Below, one piece after another: positions 25,743-33,937 of a stretch of DNA of 64,000 nucleotides. Both the position numbers and the translations under genes were made by a program. The notes under the pieces are model-generated. The model did no database searches. It saw nothing but the letters and a program-made list of their open reading frames with translations, and had not been told where the DNA came from. The DNA is from Firmicutes bacterium UBA4795 (GTDB lineage: Bacteria > Bacillota > Desulfotomaculia > Desulfotomaculales > Nap2-2B), in assembly GCA_002402825.1 (NCBI GenBank), contig DHGP01000018.1, forward strand, positions 1 to 64,000. The letters are read 5' to 3'. How positions within the stretch are numbered: position 1 is the stretch's first letter; every line of letters begins with the position of its first letter.

Positions 25743-26333
25743 ATGAAATTCAATAATGAAATACACCATCGAAGGTCAATTAGATTAAAGGATTATGATT
25801 ATTCACGGGCAGGTGCGTATTTCGTGACAATATGCACACACAATAGGGAATGTCTATTTGGTGAGATTTTAAGTGGGAAGATGATAATAAATGATTTTGG
25901 AAGAATTGCCTACGATGAGTGGCTTAATACATTTCAGATACGAAGCAATGTTGAATTAGATAAATTTGTCGTGATGCCCAACCATATCCACGGCATCATG
26001 ATTATAAATTGTAGGGGCGTATGGCCATACGCCCCTACATTAGGATTACAATATAATCGCGGGATGGGTATTTCGCAATGTCACCCTACAGCGGAATTTC
26101 GGTCACCATCCCAAACGATTGGTGCAATCGTGCGAGGTTATAAGTCAGCAGTTACTAAAAAAATAAATACATTGCGAAATACACCCAAAATGCCCTTTTG
26201 GCAACGTGCTTATTACGAACATGTGATTAGAAATGAAGATGATTTAAACCAGGTTCGAGAATACATTATAAACAATCCCCTAAAATGGGAGCTAGATCGG
26301 GAAAATCCCAGTAATATAGAAAAAAGGAAGTAG
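25743..26333 (+). CDS. REP-associated tyrosine transposase (RAYT, Y1_Tnp)
   Basis: 196 residues of the IS200-like single-strand transposase group. The metal-binding H-x-H is in VVMPNHIHGIM (H81, H83). The catalytic Tyr is in FWQRAYYEHVIRNEDDL (Y157 or Y158), followed by YIINNPLKWELD. N-terminal SRAGAYFVTICTHNRECLFG is typical. Residues ~90-99 (CRGVWPYAPT) are encoded by a perfect REP palindrome, the same family as the intergenic copies nearby. It stands between hsdS and hsdM, a likely insertion. No flanking IS ends seen. Appears intact. Confidence 0.93.
   Translation: MKFNNEIHHRRSIRLKDYDYSRAGAYFVTICTHNRECLFGEILSGKMIINDFGRIAYDEWLNTFQIRSNVELDKFVVMPNHIHGIMIINCRGVWPYAPTLGLQYNRGMGISQCHPTAEFRSPSQTIGAIVRGYKSAVTKKINTLRNTPKMPFWQRAYYEHVIRNEDDLNQVREYIINNPLKWELDRENPSNIEKRK
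26010..26039. repeat. REP-like 30-nt perfect palindrome inside the RAYT gene
   Basis: TGTAGGGGCGTATGG and CCATACGCCCCTACA are exact reverse complements with no spacer. In frame with the RAYT gene, just after its HIH motif. Confidence 0.95.
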
Positions 26334-26341
26334 GATATAAT

Positions 26342-27797
26342 ATGCCCAATGAATCAGCCGCCATTGTTCAGCGTCTCTGGAATTACTGCCATGTGCTGCG
26401 GGATGACGGGGTAAGCTACGGCGATTACGTTGAACAATTAACCTACCTTTTATTTTTAAAAATGGCCGACGAGCAAACAAAACCGCCTTTTAATAAGCCG
26501 CCTGCCATCCCCCAAGACTTTGCCTGGCCAAGCCTTCTTTCCCTCGACGGTGATAAACTGGAAACCCGTTACCGCCATACTCTGGAAACCTTAGGCAAAG
26601 AGCAAGGCATGTTAGGGGTTATTTTCAGGAAATCGCAAAACAAAATTCAAGACCCGGCCAAGCTCAAACGCCTGATTGAACTTATTAACGCGGAAACCTG
26701 GATGGGCATGGATATTGACGTTAAAGGGGAAATCTACGAGGGACTTTTACAGAAAAATGCCGAGGATGTAAAAAGCGGGGCCGGGCAGTATTTTACGCCC
26801 CGACCCTTAATTAAGGCCATGGTGGAGGTTATCCAGCCCAAGCCGGGGATGACCATTTATGACCCGGCCTGTGGGACCGGAGGCTTTCTTTTAGCCGCCC
26901 ATGATTATATAGCCAAAAATTATTCGTTGGACATCGAGCAGAAAAAGTTCCTTAAATTTAACACCTTTAAAGGACAAGATATTGTCGACAATGTAGTCAG
27001 GCTTTGCGTTATGAATCTTTACCTGCACGGGATAGGAGGAAATGAGAGCCCCATTGAAGTGGGAGATGCTTTAGTTTCCGATCCGGGTGAACGTTTTGAC
27101 CTGGTGATGACCAATCCGCCTTTTGGCAAAAAAGCAGTATCACCATCGTTAATAACGGGGGAAAAGCCGCTCATGAACCGCTGATTTATGAACGTCAGGA
27201 TTTCTGGGCTGCCACTTCCAATAAGCAGTTGAATTTTTTCCAACACGTTAAAACACTTTTGAAAATTAACGGCAAAGCTGGTGTTGTCGTGCCCGATAAT
27301 GTCCTTTTTGAAGGGGGAGCCGGGGAAACATAAGAAAAAAATTGCTGGCCGAATGTGACGTACACACGCTTTTAAGACTTCCCACGGGCGTATTTTATTC
27401 CCAGGGCGTCAAGGCAAACGTGCTTTTTTTTGACCGAAAACCGGTCCGCGAAAAACCCTGGACAGAAAAGCTTTGGGTTTATGATTTAAGAACCAATATG
27501 CACTTCACCTTAAAAACGAACCCTTTGCGTTTTGAGGACCTGCAGGACTTTATTAAATGCTACCACCCGGAAAATCGCTTTACCCGACGCCAAACAGAGC
27601 GCTTTAAAGCCTTTACCTATGAGGAGTTAATGCAGCGGGACAAGGTAAGCCTGGATATATTCTGGCTCAAAGACAAAAGCTTGGAAGACGCTGAAAACCT
27701 CCCTCCTCCCGATTTATTGGCCAGAGATATTACGGAAAACCTTGAATCTGCTCTAGAACAGTTTAGCACCATTTGCGCCGACTTAGAGGAAAACTAG
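26342..27797 (+). pseudogene. hsdM: Type I restriction-modification methyltransferase HsdM, two frameshifts
   Basis: Homology spans the whole family in three frames. The first (to 27184) has the helical N-terminal part (YVEQLTYLLFLKMAD), SAM motif DPACGTGGF and catalytic NPPF. It breaks after GKKA because an A run is one base short. The middle part (HEPLIYERQDFWAATSNKQL...VVPDNVLFEGGAGET) is in a second frame. From about 27333 it resumes as RKKLLAECDVHTLLRLPTG to the end, again one base short. Two deletions suggest decay; sequencing error in homopolymers is the alternative. Confidence 0.88.
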
Positions 27798-27846
27798 TAC
27801 CTTGATTCTTTAATAACTTAATCCTTAACCTAAAATAATTTTTTTG

Positions 27847-27875
27847 TTGACACAACTAACGTATCTAGATATTCT
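27847..27875 (+). promoter_or_regulatory. Sigma-A promoter for moxR
   Basis: TTGACA (27847-27852), exactly 17 bp, TATTCT (27870-27875). It lies 34 bp before the moxR start. Confidence 0.7.
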
Positions 27876-27908
27876 TTTAAGGGAATTATTATAGGGAGGA
27901 TAAGAAAA

Positions 27909-28781
27909 GTGAAACCTGCCCCAACTTTTGAAAGTACCAGCAGCTATTTGGTTTCTGACGACCTCAAGGACGTGGTAAATGTAGCTATTGCCATAGGAAG
28001 ACCTTTATTAATAAAAGGGGAACCGGGCACCGGTAAAACTATGCTGGCCAAAGCAATTGCTGATTCACTGGGACTGCCGCTAATTACCTGGAATATTAAA
28101 TCCACCACCAAGGCTCAGGAAGGCCTTTACGTATATGATACAGTTCAAAGGCTGTACGATAGTCAATTTGGCGATCACGATGTTTCAGACATTAAACAGT
28201 ACATCAAGCTGGGTAAATTAGGCGAAGCCTTTTTATCAGAGAAAAAAACTGTTTTATTAATAGACGAAATAGATAAGGCCGACTTAGAATTCCCTAACGA
28301 TTTGCTTTGGGAACTGGATATTATGAGTTTTTATATTCCAGAGATTAAGGAAACAATAGCCGCGAAACAAAGACCGGTGGTGGTAATTACCAGCAACGCT
28401 GAAAAAGAATTACCCGACGCATTTTTAAGACGCTGTGTCTTTCACTATATTAGTTTCCCGGATGAGGAAATGATGGAAAGAATTATTCGGGTACACTTTC
28501 CGAATTTAGAAAACAAATTACTCCAGGAAAGCTTAAAGGCTTTTTATTGGGTAAGAAGTATAAGCGGCCTGCATAAAAAACCAAGTACCAGTGAGTTGTT
28601 GGATTGGATTTTAGCTTTAATCTCAGGAGGAATACGTTCGGAAAAAATTTGTGCCGAAATGCCTTTTTTAGGTGTTTTGTTAAAAAAGAATAAGGATTAC
28701 GACTTGGTTTTACAAAAACTAGCAAGTTCAGGAAAACAAAAGCCTGCTGCAGCTACAGGATACGGACAAAAAAACTGGTAA
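27909..28781 (+). CDS. MoxR-family AAA+ ATPase
   Basis: 290 residues. Walker A G-E-P-G-T-G-K-T at ~37-44; Walker B VLLIDEIDKAD near 116-126; sensor VVVITSNAEKELPDAFLRRC. MoxR ATPases act as chaperones that mature or activate metalloenzyme complexes together with a VWA-domain partner, which is the next gene. GTG start behind GGGAGGATAAG. The target complex is not in the window. Confidence 0.9.
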   Translation: MKPAPTFESTSSYLVSDDLKDVVNVAIAIGRPLLIKGEPGTGKTMLAKAIADSLGLPLITWNIKSTTKAQEGLYVYDTVQRLYDSQFGDHDVSDIKQYIKLGKLGEAFLSEKKTVLLIDEIDKADLEFPNDLLWELDIMSFYIPEIKETIAAKQRPVVVITSNAEKELPDAFLRRCVFHYISFPDEEMMERIIRVHFPNLENKLLQESLKAFYWVRSISGLHKKPSTSELLDWILALISGGIRSEKICAEMPFLGVLLKKNKDYDLVLQKLASSGKQKPAAATGYGQKNW

Positions 28782-28793
28782 GAAAAACGATAA

Positions 28794-28853
28794 GGGGAGT
28801 AATCTACCTTCGTTAATGGTAGTTTTTTTCTCTTAAGATTATTAAGTGCTCCC
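28794..28853. repeat. 60-nt structured element, copy 2
   Basis: Same length as copy 1 (5211-5270), with about nine differences. On the plus strand CTACC-TTCGTTAAT-GGTAG followed by seven Ts looks like a terminator for moxR. Outer arms GGGGAG and CTCCC bracket it. Confidence 0.75.
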
Positions 28854-28924
28854 TAGAAATATTCTATAAATATAGGAGATAGGAGCCGAAATTTTAAATC
28901 AGGCCCAGTTTAGGAGTAAGGTTA

Positions 28925-30121
28925 TTGTTTAGTGGTTTTTTTTATTTACTTAAACAAGAAGGAGTCCCGGTTTCCCTAAATGAATGGATGATGTTAATGG
29001 AAGCCCTGGATAAAGGTCTGGCCCAAAATAGCCTTCTGGGTTTTTATTATCTGGCGCGGGCTTTACTGGTAAAAAGCGAAGCGTATTACGACCGTTTTGA
29101 CCAGGCATTTCAACAATACTTTAAGGGGATTGAAGCTTCACCTAAAATAGCCGAAAAAGTAATGAAATGGTTGGAACGTTCTTTGCCCCCATTATGGATG
29201 GACCCCGTGCAAAGGGAAAAACTTTTTTCCTGGGACCTGGACACCTGGCGTAAAAAATTAGCTGAACTTATAGCGCAGCAAACAGGGGAACATCACGGTG
29301 GTTCACGTTGGATTGGTACGGGAGGCACCTCACCCTTTGGCCATTCAGGTTATCACCCGGCCGGGGTGCGCATTGGGGGCGAATCTTTAAATCTTTCCGC
29401 CGTTAAAGTAGCTGCCCAGCGCCGCTACCGCGATTTTCGCAACGATGAAACTTTAAATACTAGGCACTTTGAACTGGCCTTACGAAAGCTACGTACCCTT
29501 GGGCACCAGGACGAAGGGCCAAAAGATGAACTGGATCTAGAAAACACTATTGACGCTACCTGCCGTAACGCCGGGTATTTAAAAATAATTTGGACCCGGC
29601 CGCGGAAAAACACCGTGAAATTATTAGTTTTAATGGATTCCGGTGGCTCCATGGACCCTTACGCTAGGCTTTGCGCTCAACTTTTTAATGCCGTGCACAA
29701 AGTTGGCCACTTTAAAGACCTGAAATTTTATTATTTTCATAACTGTGTTTACGAAAAGATTTACCTTGACCCATATTGCTACCGCTTTGCCTCTCTGCCT
29801 ACTTTGGAGATGCTACAAAATTTGGATCAAGATTATTACTTAATTATTGTCGGCGACGCTAGCATGGCTCCCAGTGAACTGTTAATGGTGGGCGGAGTAA
29901 TTGATTGGTACGACTTTAATGGTGAAACAGGGCTGTCCTGGCTGGAAAGACTGGCGGCACACTTTCCCCGTTCGGTTTGGCTGAACCCTGTCCCCCAAAA
30001 AACTTGGACCTATGCCTGGGGGAAGGAAACAATTAAAGCAATCAGTAAGATATTTCCAATGTTTGAGCTAACCGTGGAAGGGTTGGAACAGGCGGTAAAA
30101 AAACTTAAAGTCCGCCACTAA
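28925..30121 (+). CDS. VWA domain protein (CoxE-like), MoxR partner
   Basis: 398 residues. A helical N-terminal region (~1-190) is followed by a von Willebrand A domain from ~225, with the metal-ion MIDAS motif D-S-G-G-S-M at ~237 (consensus D-x-S/G-x-S). LNPVPQKTWTYAWGKETIKAI near the end is typical of the CoxE group. TTG start. 143 bp after moxR with the repeat element between. Likely part of a MoxR-VWA chaperone pair whose client is unknown. Confidence 0.85.
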   Translation: MFSGFFYLLKQEGVPVSLNEWMMLMEALDKGLAQNSLLGFYYLARALLVKSEAYYDRFDQAFQQYFKGIEASPKIAEKVMKWLERSLPPLWMDPVQREKLFSWDLDTWRKKLAELIAQQTGEHHGGSRWIGTGGTSPFGHSGYHPAGVRIGGESLNLSAVKVAAQRRYRDFRNDETLNTRHFELALRKLRTLGHQDEGPKDELDLENTIDATCRNAGYLKIIWTRPRKNTVKLLVLMDSGGSMDPYARLCAQLFNAVHKVGHFKDLKFYYFHNCVYEKIYLDPYCYRFASLPTLEMLQNLDQDYYLIIVGDASMAPSELLMVGGVIDWYDFNGETGLSWLERLAAHFPRSVWLNPVPQKTWTYAWGKETIKAISKIFPMFELTVEGLEQAVKKLKVRH

Positions 30122-30124
30122 GCA

Positions 30125-31378
30125 ATGAAAAAAATTAAAATAAGGCTGGTTATTTTACTTTTTTTTGTTTTTATGTTTCCCCTTTTTTTAGAGGCAAGCA
30201 CTACTCAAGCTCCGGATATTGATGGTGAAGCGGCTGTATTAATGGATGCCCGTAATAAGCAAATACTCTACCAAAAAAATATGCATTGTTTGATGTATCC
30301 GGCCAGCACAACAAAAATATTAACGGCTGCGGTAGCGTTAGAAAAAGGTAAGCTTGACGATACAGTTACCATACCGCGGGCAGCCTGCTTGCAAGACGGC
30401 TCGTCTATTGGCCTGCAGGAAGGAGAACAATTATCCTTAAGTGACCTCTTATATGCTTTAATGTTAGCCTCGGGCAATGATGCCGCTACAGCCTTGGCTA
30501 TGCACATTTCTAAGTCAGAGGTTGAATTTGCCGCCTTAATGAACGAATGGGCGCGCTCATGCGGGGCCAAAGAAAGCAATTTTGTTAATCCCAGCGGTTT
30601 GCCCAATCCTTTACACTTCACTACCGCTTACGATTTAGCCCTTATTACGCAAAAAGCCATGCAAAATCCTATTTTTCGGCAAATAGTAGCCCGTCGACTG
30701 GCAGTAATTCAAAGACCCCTGGCTGACCGCAGTAAAGGACCGCCGCAGGAACATTTATGGAATCATAACCGGTTGCTATCTCTTTACCTTGGAGCGATTG
30801 GGGTTAAAACAGGATATACGGTGGAAGCAGGCCAATGTATTGTGGCTCAAGCCAAGCGCGGGGATAAGGAGTTAATCGCGGTGGTTTTAAAGAGCCAGGG
30901 TTCGAATGTTTACCATGACGCCATTAATTTGTTGGACTACGGTTTTAATAATTTTGTGGTTACCCCCGTAGTTACAAAAGGAGCAAAAATATCCTCTTTG
31001 AAAGTGCGGCAAGGGAAAGAGGAAGTAAATTTAGTGGCTAAAAATTCTTTTTATCTTAATTTTCCGGCCGGGCAAAATAAAAATTTACCTGACCAATCCT
31101 TTAGCCGCCAGGTTGTCTTAAATGGAAAACTTTGTGCTCCCCTCCCCAAAGGAAAAAGGGGAGGGGAATTAATCTTCCTTCAGGAAGGACTGGAATTGGG
31201 CCGGGTAGATTTGATAACCGACCGGTCAGTAGAAAAAAAATATCCTTTCTGGTTAGGATGGTTGACCTTGCTGGTATCATTATCAATTTTTATGCGCTTT
31301 TATGTTCGCGTAAAACGAAGGCGGGCGCAAAAAAATTATATATTCCGTAATTACCTGATTAAAAGAAATGTTCGTTAA
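30125..31378 (+). CDS. Serine-type D-Ala-D-Ala carboxypeptidase (DacF-like)
   Basis: 417 residues. Signal peptide (VILLFFVFMFPLFLEA), then the penicillin-binding protein 5-type domain: S-T-T-K at 61-64, S-G-N near 116 and K-T-G at 228. It trims the terminal D-Ala of wall peptides. A C-terminal beta domain and a final membrane helix (YPFWLGWLTLLVSLSIF) with basic tail follow. Residues ~338-348 (APLPKGKRGGE) come from a G/C-rich palindrome. It starts 3 bp after the VWA gene. Confidence 0.92.
   Translation: MKKIKIRLVILLFFVFMFPLFLEASTTQAPDIDGEAAVLMDARNKQILYQKNMHCLMYPASTTKILTAAVALEKGKLDDTVTIPRAACLQDGSSIGLQEGEQLSLSDLLYALMLASGNDAATALAMHISKSEVEFAALMNEWARSCGAKESNFVNPSGLPNPLHFTTAYDLALITQKAMQNPIFRQIVARRLAVIQRPLADRSKGPPQEHLWNHNRLLSLYLGAIGVKTGYTVEAGQCIVAQAKRGDKELIAVVLKSQGSNVYHDAINLLDYGFNNFVVTPVVTKGAKISSLKVRQGKEEVNLVAKNSFYLNFPAGQNKNLPDQSFSRQVVLNGKLCAPLPKGKRGGELIFLQEGLELGRVDLITDRSVEKKYPFWLGWLTLLVSLSIFMRFYVRVKRRRAQKNYIFRNYLIKRNVR
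31138..31167. repeat. G/C-rich palindrome inside the carboxypeptidase gene
   Basis: TCCCCTCCCC (31138-31147) and GGGGAGGGGA (31158-31167) are exact 10-bp arms around a 10-nt loop, in frame. Confidence 0.85.
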
Positions 31379-31405
31379 TTTTTTTAGAGTAGGGGGAAAA
31401 AAATA

Positions 31406-32482
31406 ATGGACAAACCACCACAATTTATACCAGATTGCTTGGCTACTGGAATAGGGAGCTTGCCTTTTGACCAGCCTCAGACTGCTTTAAATCTTATCCT
31501 GGAATCATTTCCCCAAGCTCCTCACTGGCCACAACTTCCCCAGCGCGGCATTCAAGAAGGTTTTGTGTTTCAATTTTTAAATCCGCTGGTCCAAACTGGT
31601 CTTTTGGAACTAAAAGTAAACCAGGCTTTTTTTACCAATGAACACCCTGCCTGGCCGGAGCGTTTAACGGAATTTTACCGCCTTTACCTGGCAGGTGAAG
31701 CTGGGGAGCGGGCGGCGCTTAAATTTTTCTCCATTCCGCCTAGTGCGGCTACCGGTTTTTACGCCTTCATTGAAACCATAAAAGAAACAGGAACCAGCCA
31801 GGCCCTTTATTTAAAGGGGCAATTGGTGGGCCCGGTTACTCTTGGGTTGCAGGTTAAAGATGCCAATGGAAACCTGGCTTATTATGACCCCCAGCTACGT
31901 GATATACTGGTCAAGACCTTGGCGTTAAATGCCCGCTGGCAAACAGGTCAGCTAACGAGCCTGGGCCGGCCGGCCGTAATTTTTATAGACGAACCGGCGA
32001 TTAGTATTTACGGCCAATCCGGTTACATCACCGTTACTAAAGAAATGATTAAAAATGACCTGACCGAAATTATTCAAGTCATAATTACTGCCGGCGGAAG
32101 AGCGGGGGTTCATTCTTGCGCTGCCCTTGACTGGACTATTTTATTTGAAACCCACCCGGACATTGTTAATTTAGATGCATACAATTACGGCCATTCTTTG
32201 CTTCCATACGCCAAGGAATTAAATGACTTTTTAGCCTGGGGCGGGGTAATGGCCTGGGGAATTACCCCTACTTCTGAAAAAGCCTTTACCGAAAACACGG
32301 CCACTTTAACCGCTAAATTACAGGCCCTCTGGTCTGAATTAACCGCAAAAGGCATCAATCCGAAAGTTTTAAAAAAACAGGCTATGATTACGCCGGCTTG
32401 CGGCACCGGTTTACTTGAGCCAGCTCTTGCCCGGCACATATACCGCTTGACCAGCTTGACCGCCGGGCAAATTAAAGGATAA
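31406..32482 (+). CDS. MetE-like (cobalamin-independent methionine synthase superfamily) protein
   Basis: 358 residues of the UROD/MetE-like TIM-barrel group, half the length of classical MetE. Zinc-ligand-like residues are in GVHSCAALDW (H-x-C) and TPACGTG (C). IDEPAISIYG carries the active-site acid. This size suits 'core MetE' or a methyltransferase of another corrinoid or thiol substrate. The reaction is not assured. ATG start behind AGGGGGAA. Confidence 0.75.
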   Translation: MDKPPQFIPDCLATGIGSLPFDQPQTALNLILESFPQAPHWPQLPQRGIQEGFVFQFLNPLVQTGLLELKVNQAFFTNEHPAWPERLTEFYRLYLAGEAGERAALKFFSIPPSAATGFYAFIETIKETGTSQALYLKGQLVGPVTLGLQVKDANGNLAYYDPQLRDILVKTLALNARWQTGQLTSLGRPAVIFIDEPAISIYGQSGYITVTKEMIKNDLTEIIQVIITAGGRAGVHSCAALDWTILFETHPDIVNLDAYNYGHSLLPYAKELNDFLAWGGVMAWGITPTSEKAFTENTATLTAKLQALWSELTAKGINPKVLKKQAMITPACGTGLLEPALARHIYRLTSLTAGQIKG

Positions 32483-32495
32483 AAGGAGTTTTACC

Positions 32496-33314
32496 TTGTT
32501 GCCTGATTATCACTTACACACCTGGCGTTGCGGCCACGCTGCAGGTCAAATGGAGGAATACCTCAAGACAGCCCGGCAAAAAGGCTTAACCGAGGTAGGT
32601 TTTGCCGATCATATACCCATGTACTGGCTTTTACCGGAACAGCGAGATTCCTCTTTAGCCATGCGGGAAGAAGAATTAGCGCTTTATCTTGCTGAAATAA
32701 GTCGGCTGCAGGCTAAAAATCCAGATTTGACGCTTAAAGTTGGCCTGGAAGTAGATTACATCCCGGGACGGGAAAAAGAACTGGCGCTTTTTTTAAATAA
32801 ATACACCTTTGATTATCTTATTGGCGCGGTACATTACTTAAATGGTTGGGGCTTTGATCAGACAACCCAGCAGGCCGCTTATGCCAATAAAGACCCTATT
32901 GCTGTTTACCACCGGTATTTCAGCCTGCTGAAAGAGGCTGCATTATCCGGTTTATTTGACATTATGGCTCACCCAGATTTAATTAAAAAGTTTAATTATC
33001 GCCTAGTCGAAGAACCCAACGCATTATATCTGGAGGCGGCAAAGGCTTTTGCCCAAGCTGGTGTTTGCGTGGAAGTAAACACAGCCGGTTTGCGCGTTCC
33101 GGCGCGCGAGATTTACCCCTGCTTGAGTTTTTTAAAGATTTGCCAGCGGTGCGGTGTTCCTGCCACCGTCGGTTCAGACGCGCACCAGCCAGATCAGGTA
33201 GGATATGGATTTAAAGAAGCCGTCCAGCATTTAAAGCTGGCGGGATATCATGAAGTTACGCTGTACTCTAGGCGTTACCGATACACCCATAATATTGTAA
33301 ATTTTAAGTGGTAA
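32496..33314 (+). CDS. PHP-domain histidinol-phosphatase (HisJ-like)
   Basis: 272 residues. The polymerase-and-histidinol-phosphatase fold is shown by DYHLHTWRCGHA (H-x-H), VGFADHIPM, GLEVDYIPG, AVHYLNGW, IMAHPDLIKKF and VGSDAHQP, which supply the metal ligands. It probably dephosphorylates histidinol phosphate; some family members act on other small phosphates. TTG start with AAAAGGAG 13 bp after the MetE-like gene. Confidence 0.85.
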   Translation: MLPDYHLHTWRCGHAAGQMEEYLKTARQKGLTEVGFADHIPMYWLLPEQRDSSLAMREEELALYLAEISRLQAKNPDLTLKVGLEVDYIPGREKELALFLNKYTFDYLIGAVHYLNGWGFDQTTQQAAYANKDPIAVYHRYFSLLKEAALSGLFDIMAHPDLIKKFNYRLVEEPNALYLEAAKAFAQAGVCVEVNTAGLRVPAREIYPCLSFLKICQRCGVPATVGSDAHQPDQVGYGFKEAVQHLKLAGYHEVTLYSRRYRYTHNIVNFKW

Positions 33315-33356
33315 ATTTTAAATCTTAAATTAAAAAATTAAAAATATAAAAACGGC

Positions 33357-33390
33357 AAAAAAAGTCAGAAAACAAATCTGGCTTTTTTTA
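33357..33390 (+). terminator. Rho-independent terminator after the PHP gene
   Basis: AAAAAAGTCAGA and TCTGGCTTTTTT form a stem around AAACAAA, ending in a T run. It separates the PHP gene from the dcw cluster. Confidence 0.75.
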
Positions 33391-33437
33391 ATTTTTTTAA
33401 TTTTAAGCAGGAATTTTTTAGACCAGCTAGAATCTAT

Positions 33438-33474
33438 AAAGTGGGGAATAGTAGTGTAAAGTGGTAGATAGGGA
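33438..33474 (+). promoter_or_regulatory. MraZ operator: AAAGTGG repeats with 10-bp period
   Basis: AAAGTGG at 33438 and 33458, with degenerate copies AATAGTA at 33448 and ATAGGGA at 33468, give four units exactly one helical turn apart, just upstream of mraZ. MraZ in Firmicutes and Mollicutes binds AAAGTGK-type tandem repeats, so autoregulation of the cluster is expected. Confidence 0.7.
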
Positions 33475-33492
33475 CAAAAGGAGCTAATCCGG

Positions 33493-33918
33493 GTGTTTAT
33501 TGGTGAATACCAGCATACCATTGATTGCAAGGGAAGGCTTATTATACCTGCCTGTTTTCGGGAAGGCTTAACGGAGAAATTTATTTTAACTAAAGGTCTG
33601 GATAGCTGTCTTTTTGCTTACCCACCTTCTGAATGGATAGCCCTGGAAAACAAAATGCGTGCTTTGCCTTTAAATAAAGCTGATGCCCGTGCCTTTATCC
33701 GTTTCTTTTTTGCCGGAGCCTGTGAATGCAGCTTTGACCGTCAGGGAAGAATATTAATTCCCGCTAATCTTCGTAAATATGCCGGGCTAGAAAGGGAAGT
33801 AATGGTTACGGGCGCATCAATGCACGTGGAAATCTGGGCCAAAGACCGTTGGGACCTTTACACCACAGAAGTAGCTAATAAAATAACTCAACTGGCGGAA
33901 AGTTTAATGGAGTTTTAG
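33493..33918 (+). CDS. mraZ: Transcriptional regulator MraZ
   Basis: 141 residues with two SpoVT/AbrB-like DNA-binding repeats: GEYQHTIDCKGRLIIPACFRE and ECSFDRQGRILIPANLRKYA, the second with the D-x-x-G-R-x-x-I-P signature. Ring-shaped regulator that controls the dcw operon through repeats upstream of itself. GTG start behind AAAAGGAGC. First gene of the 20-kb division/wall cluster. Confidence 0.97.
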   Translation: MFIGEYQHTIDCKGRLIIPACFREGLTEKFILTKGLDSCLFAYPPSEWIALENKMRALPLNKADARAFIRFFFAGACECSFDRQGRILIPANLRKYAGLEREVMVTGASMHVEIWAKDRWDLYTTEVANKITQLAESLMEF

Positions 33919-33937
33919 TTTTTTTTAAAATTAAAGT

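Noticed and set aside
26342..27797. Programmed frameshifting in hsdM
   Set aside because: Two separate single-base losses, one not at a slippery heptamer, in a locus with other decay; mutation is simpler.
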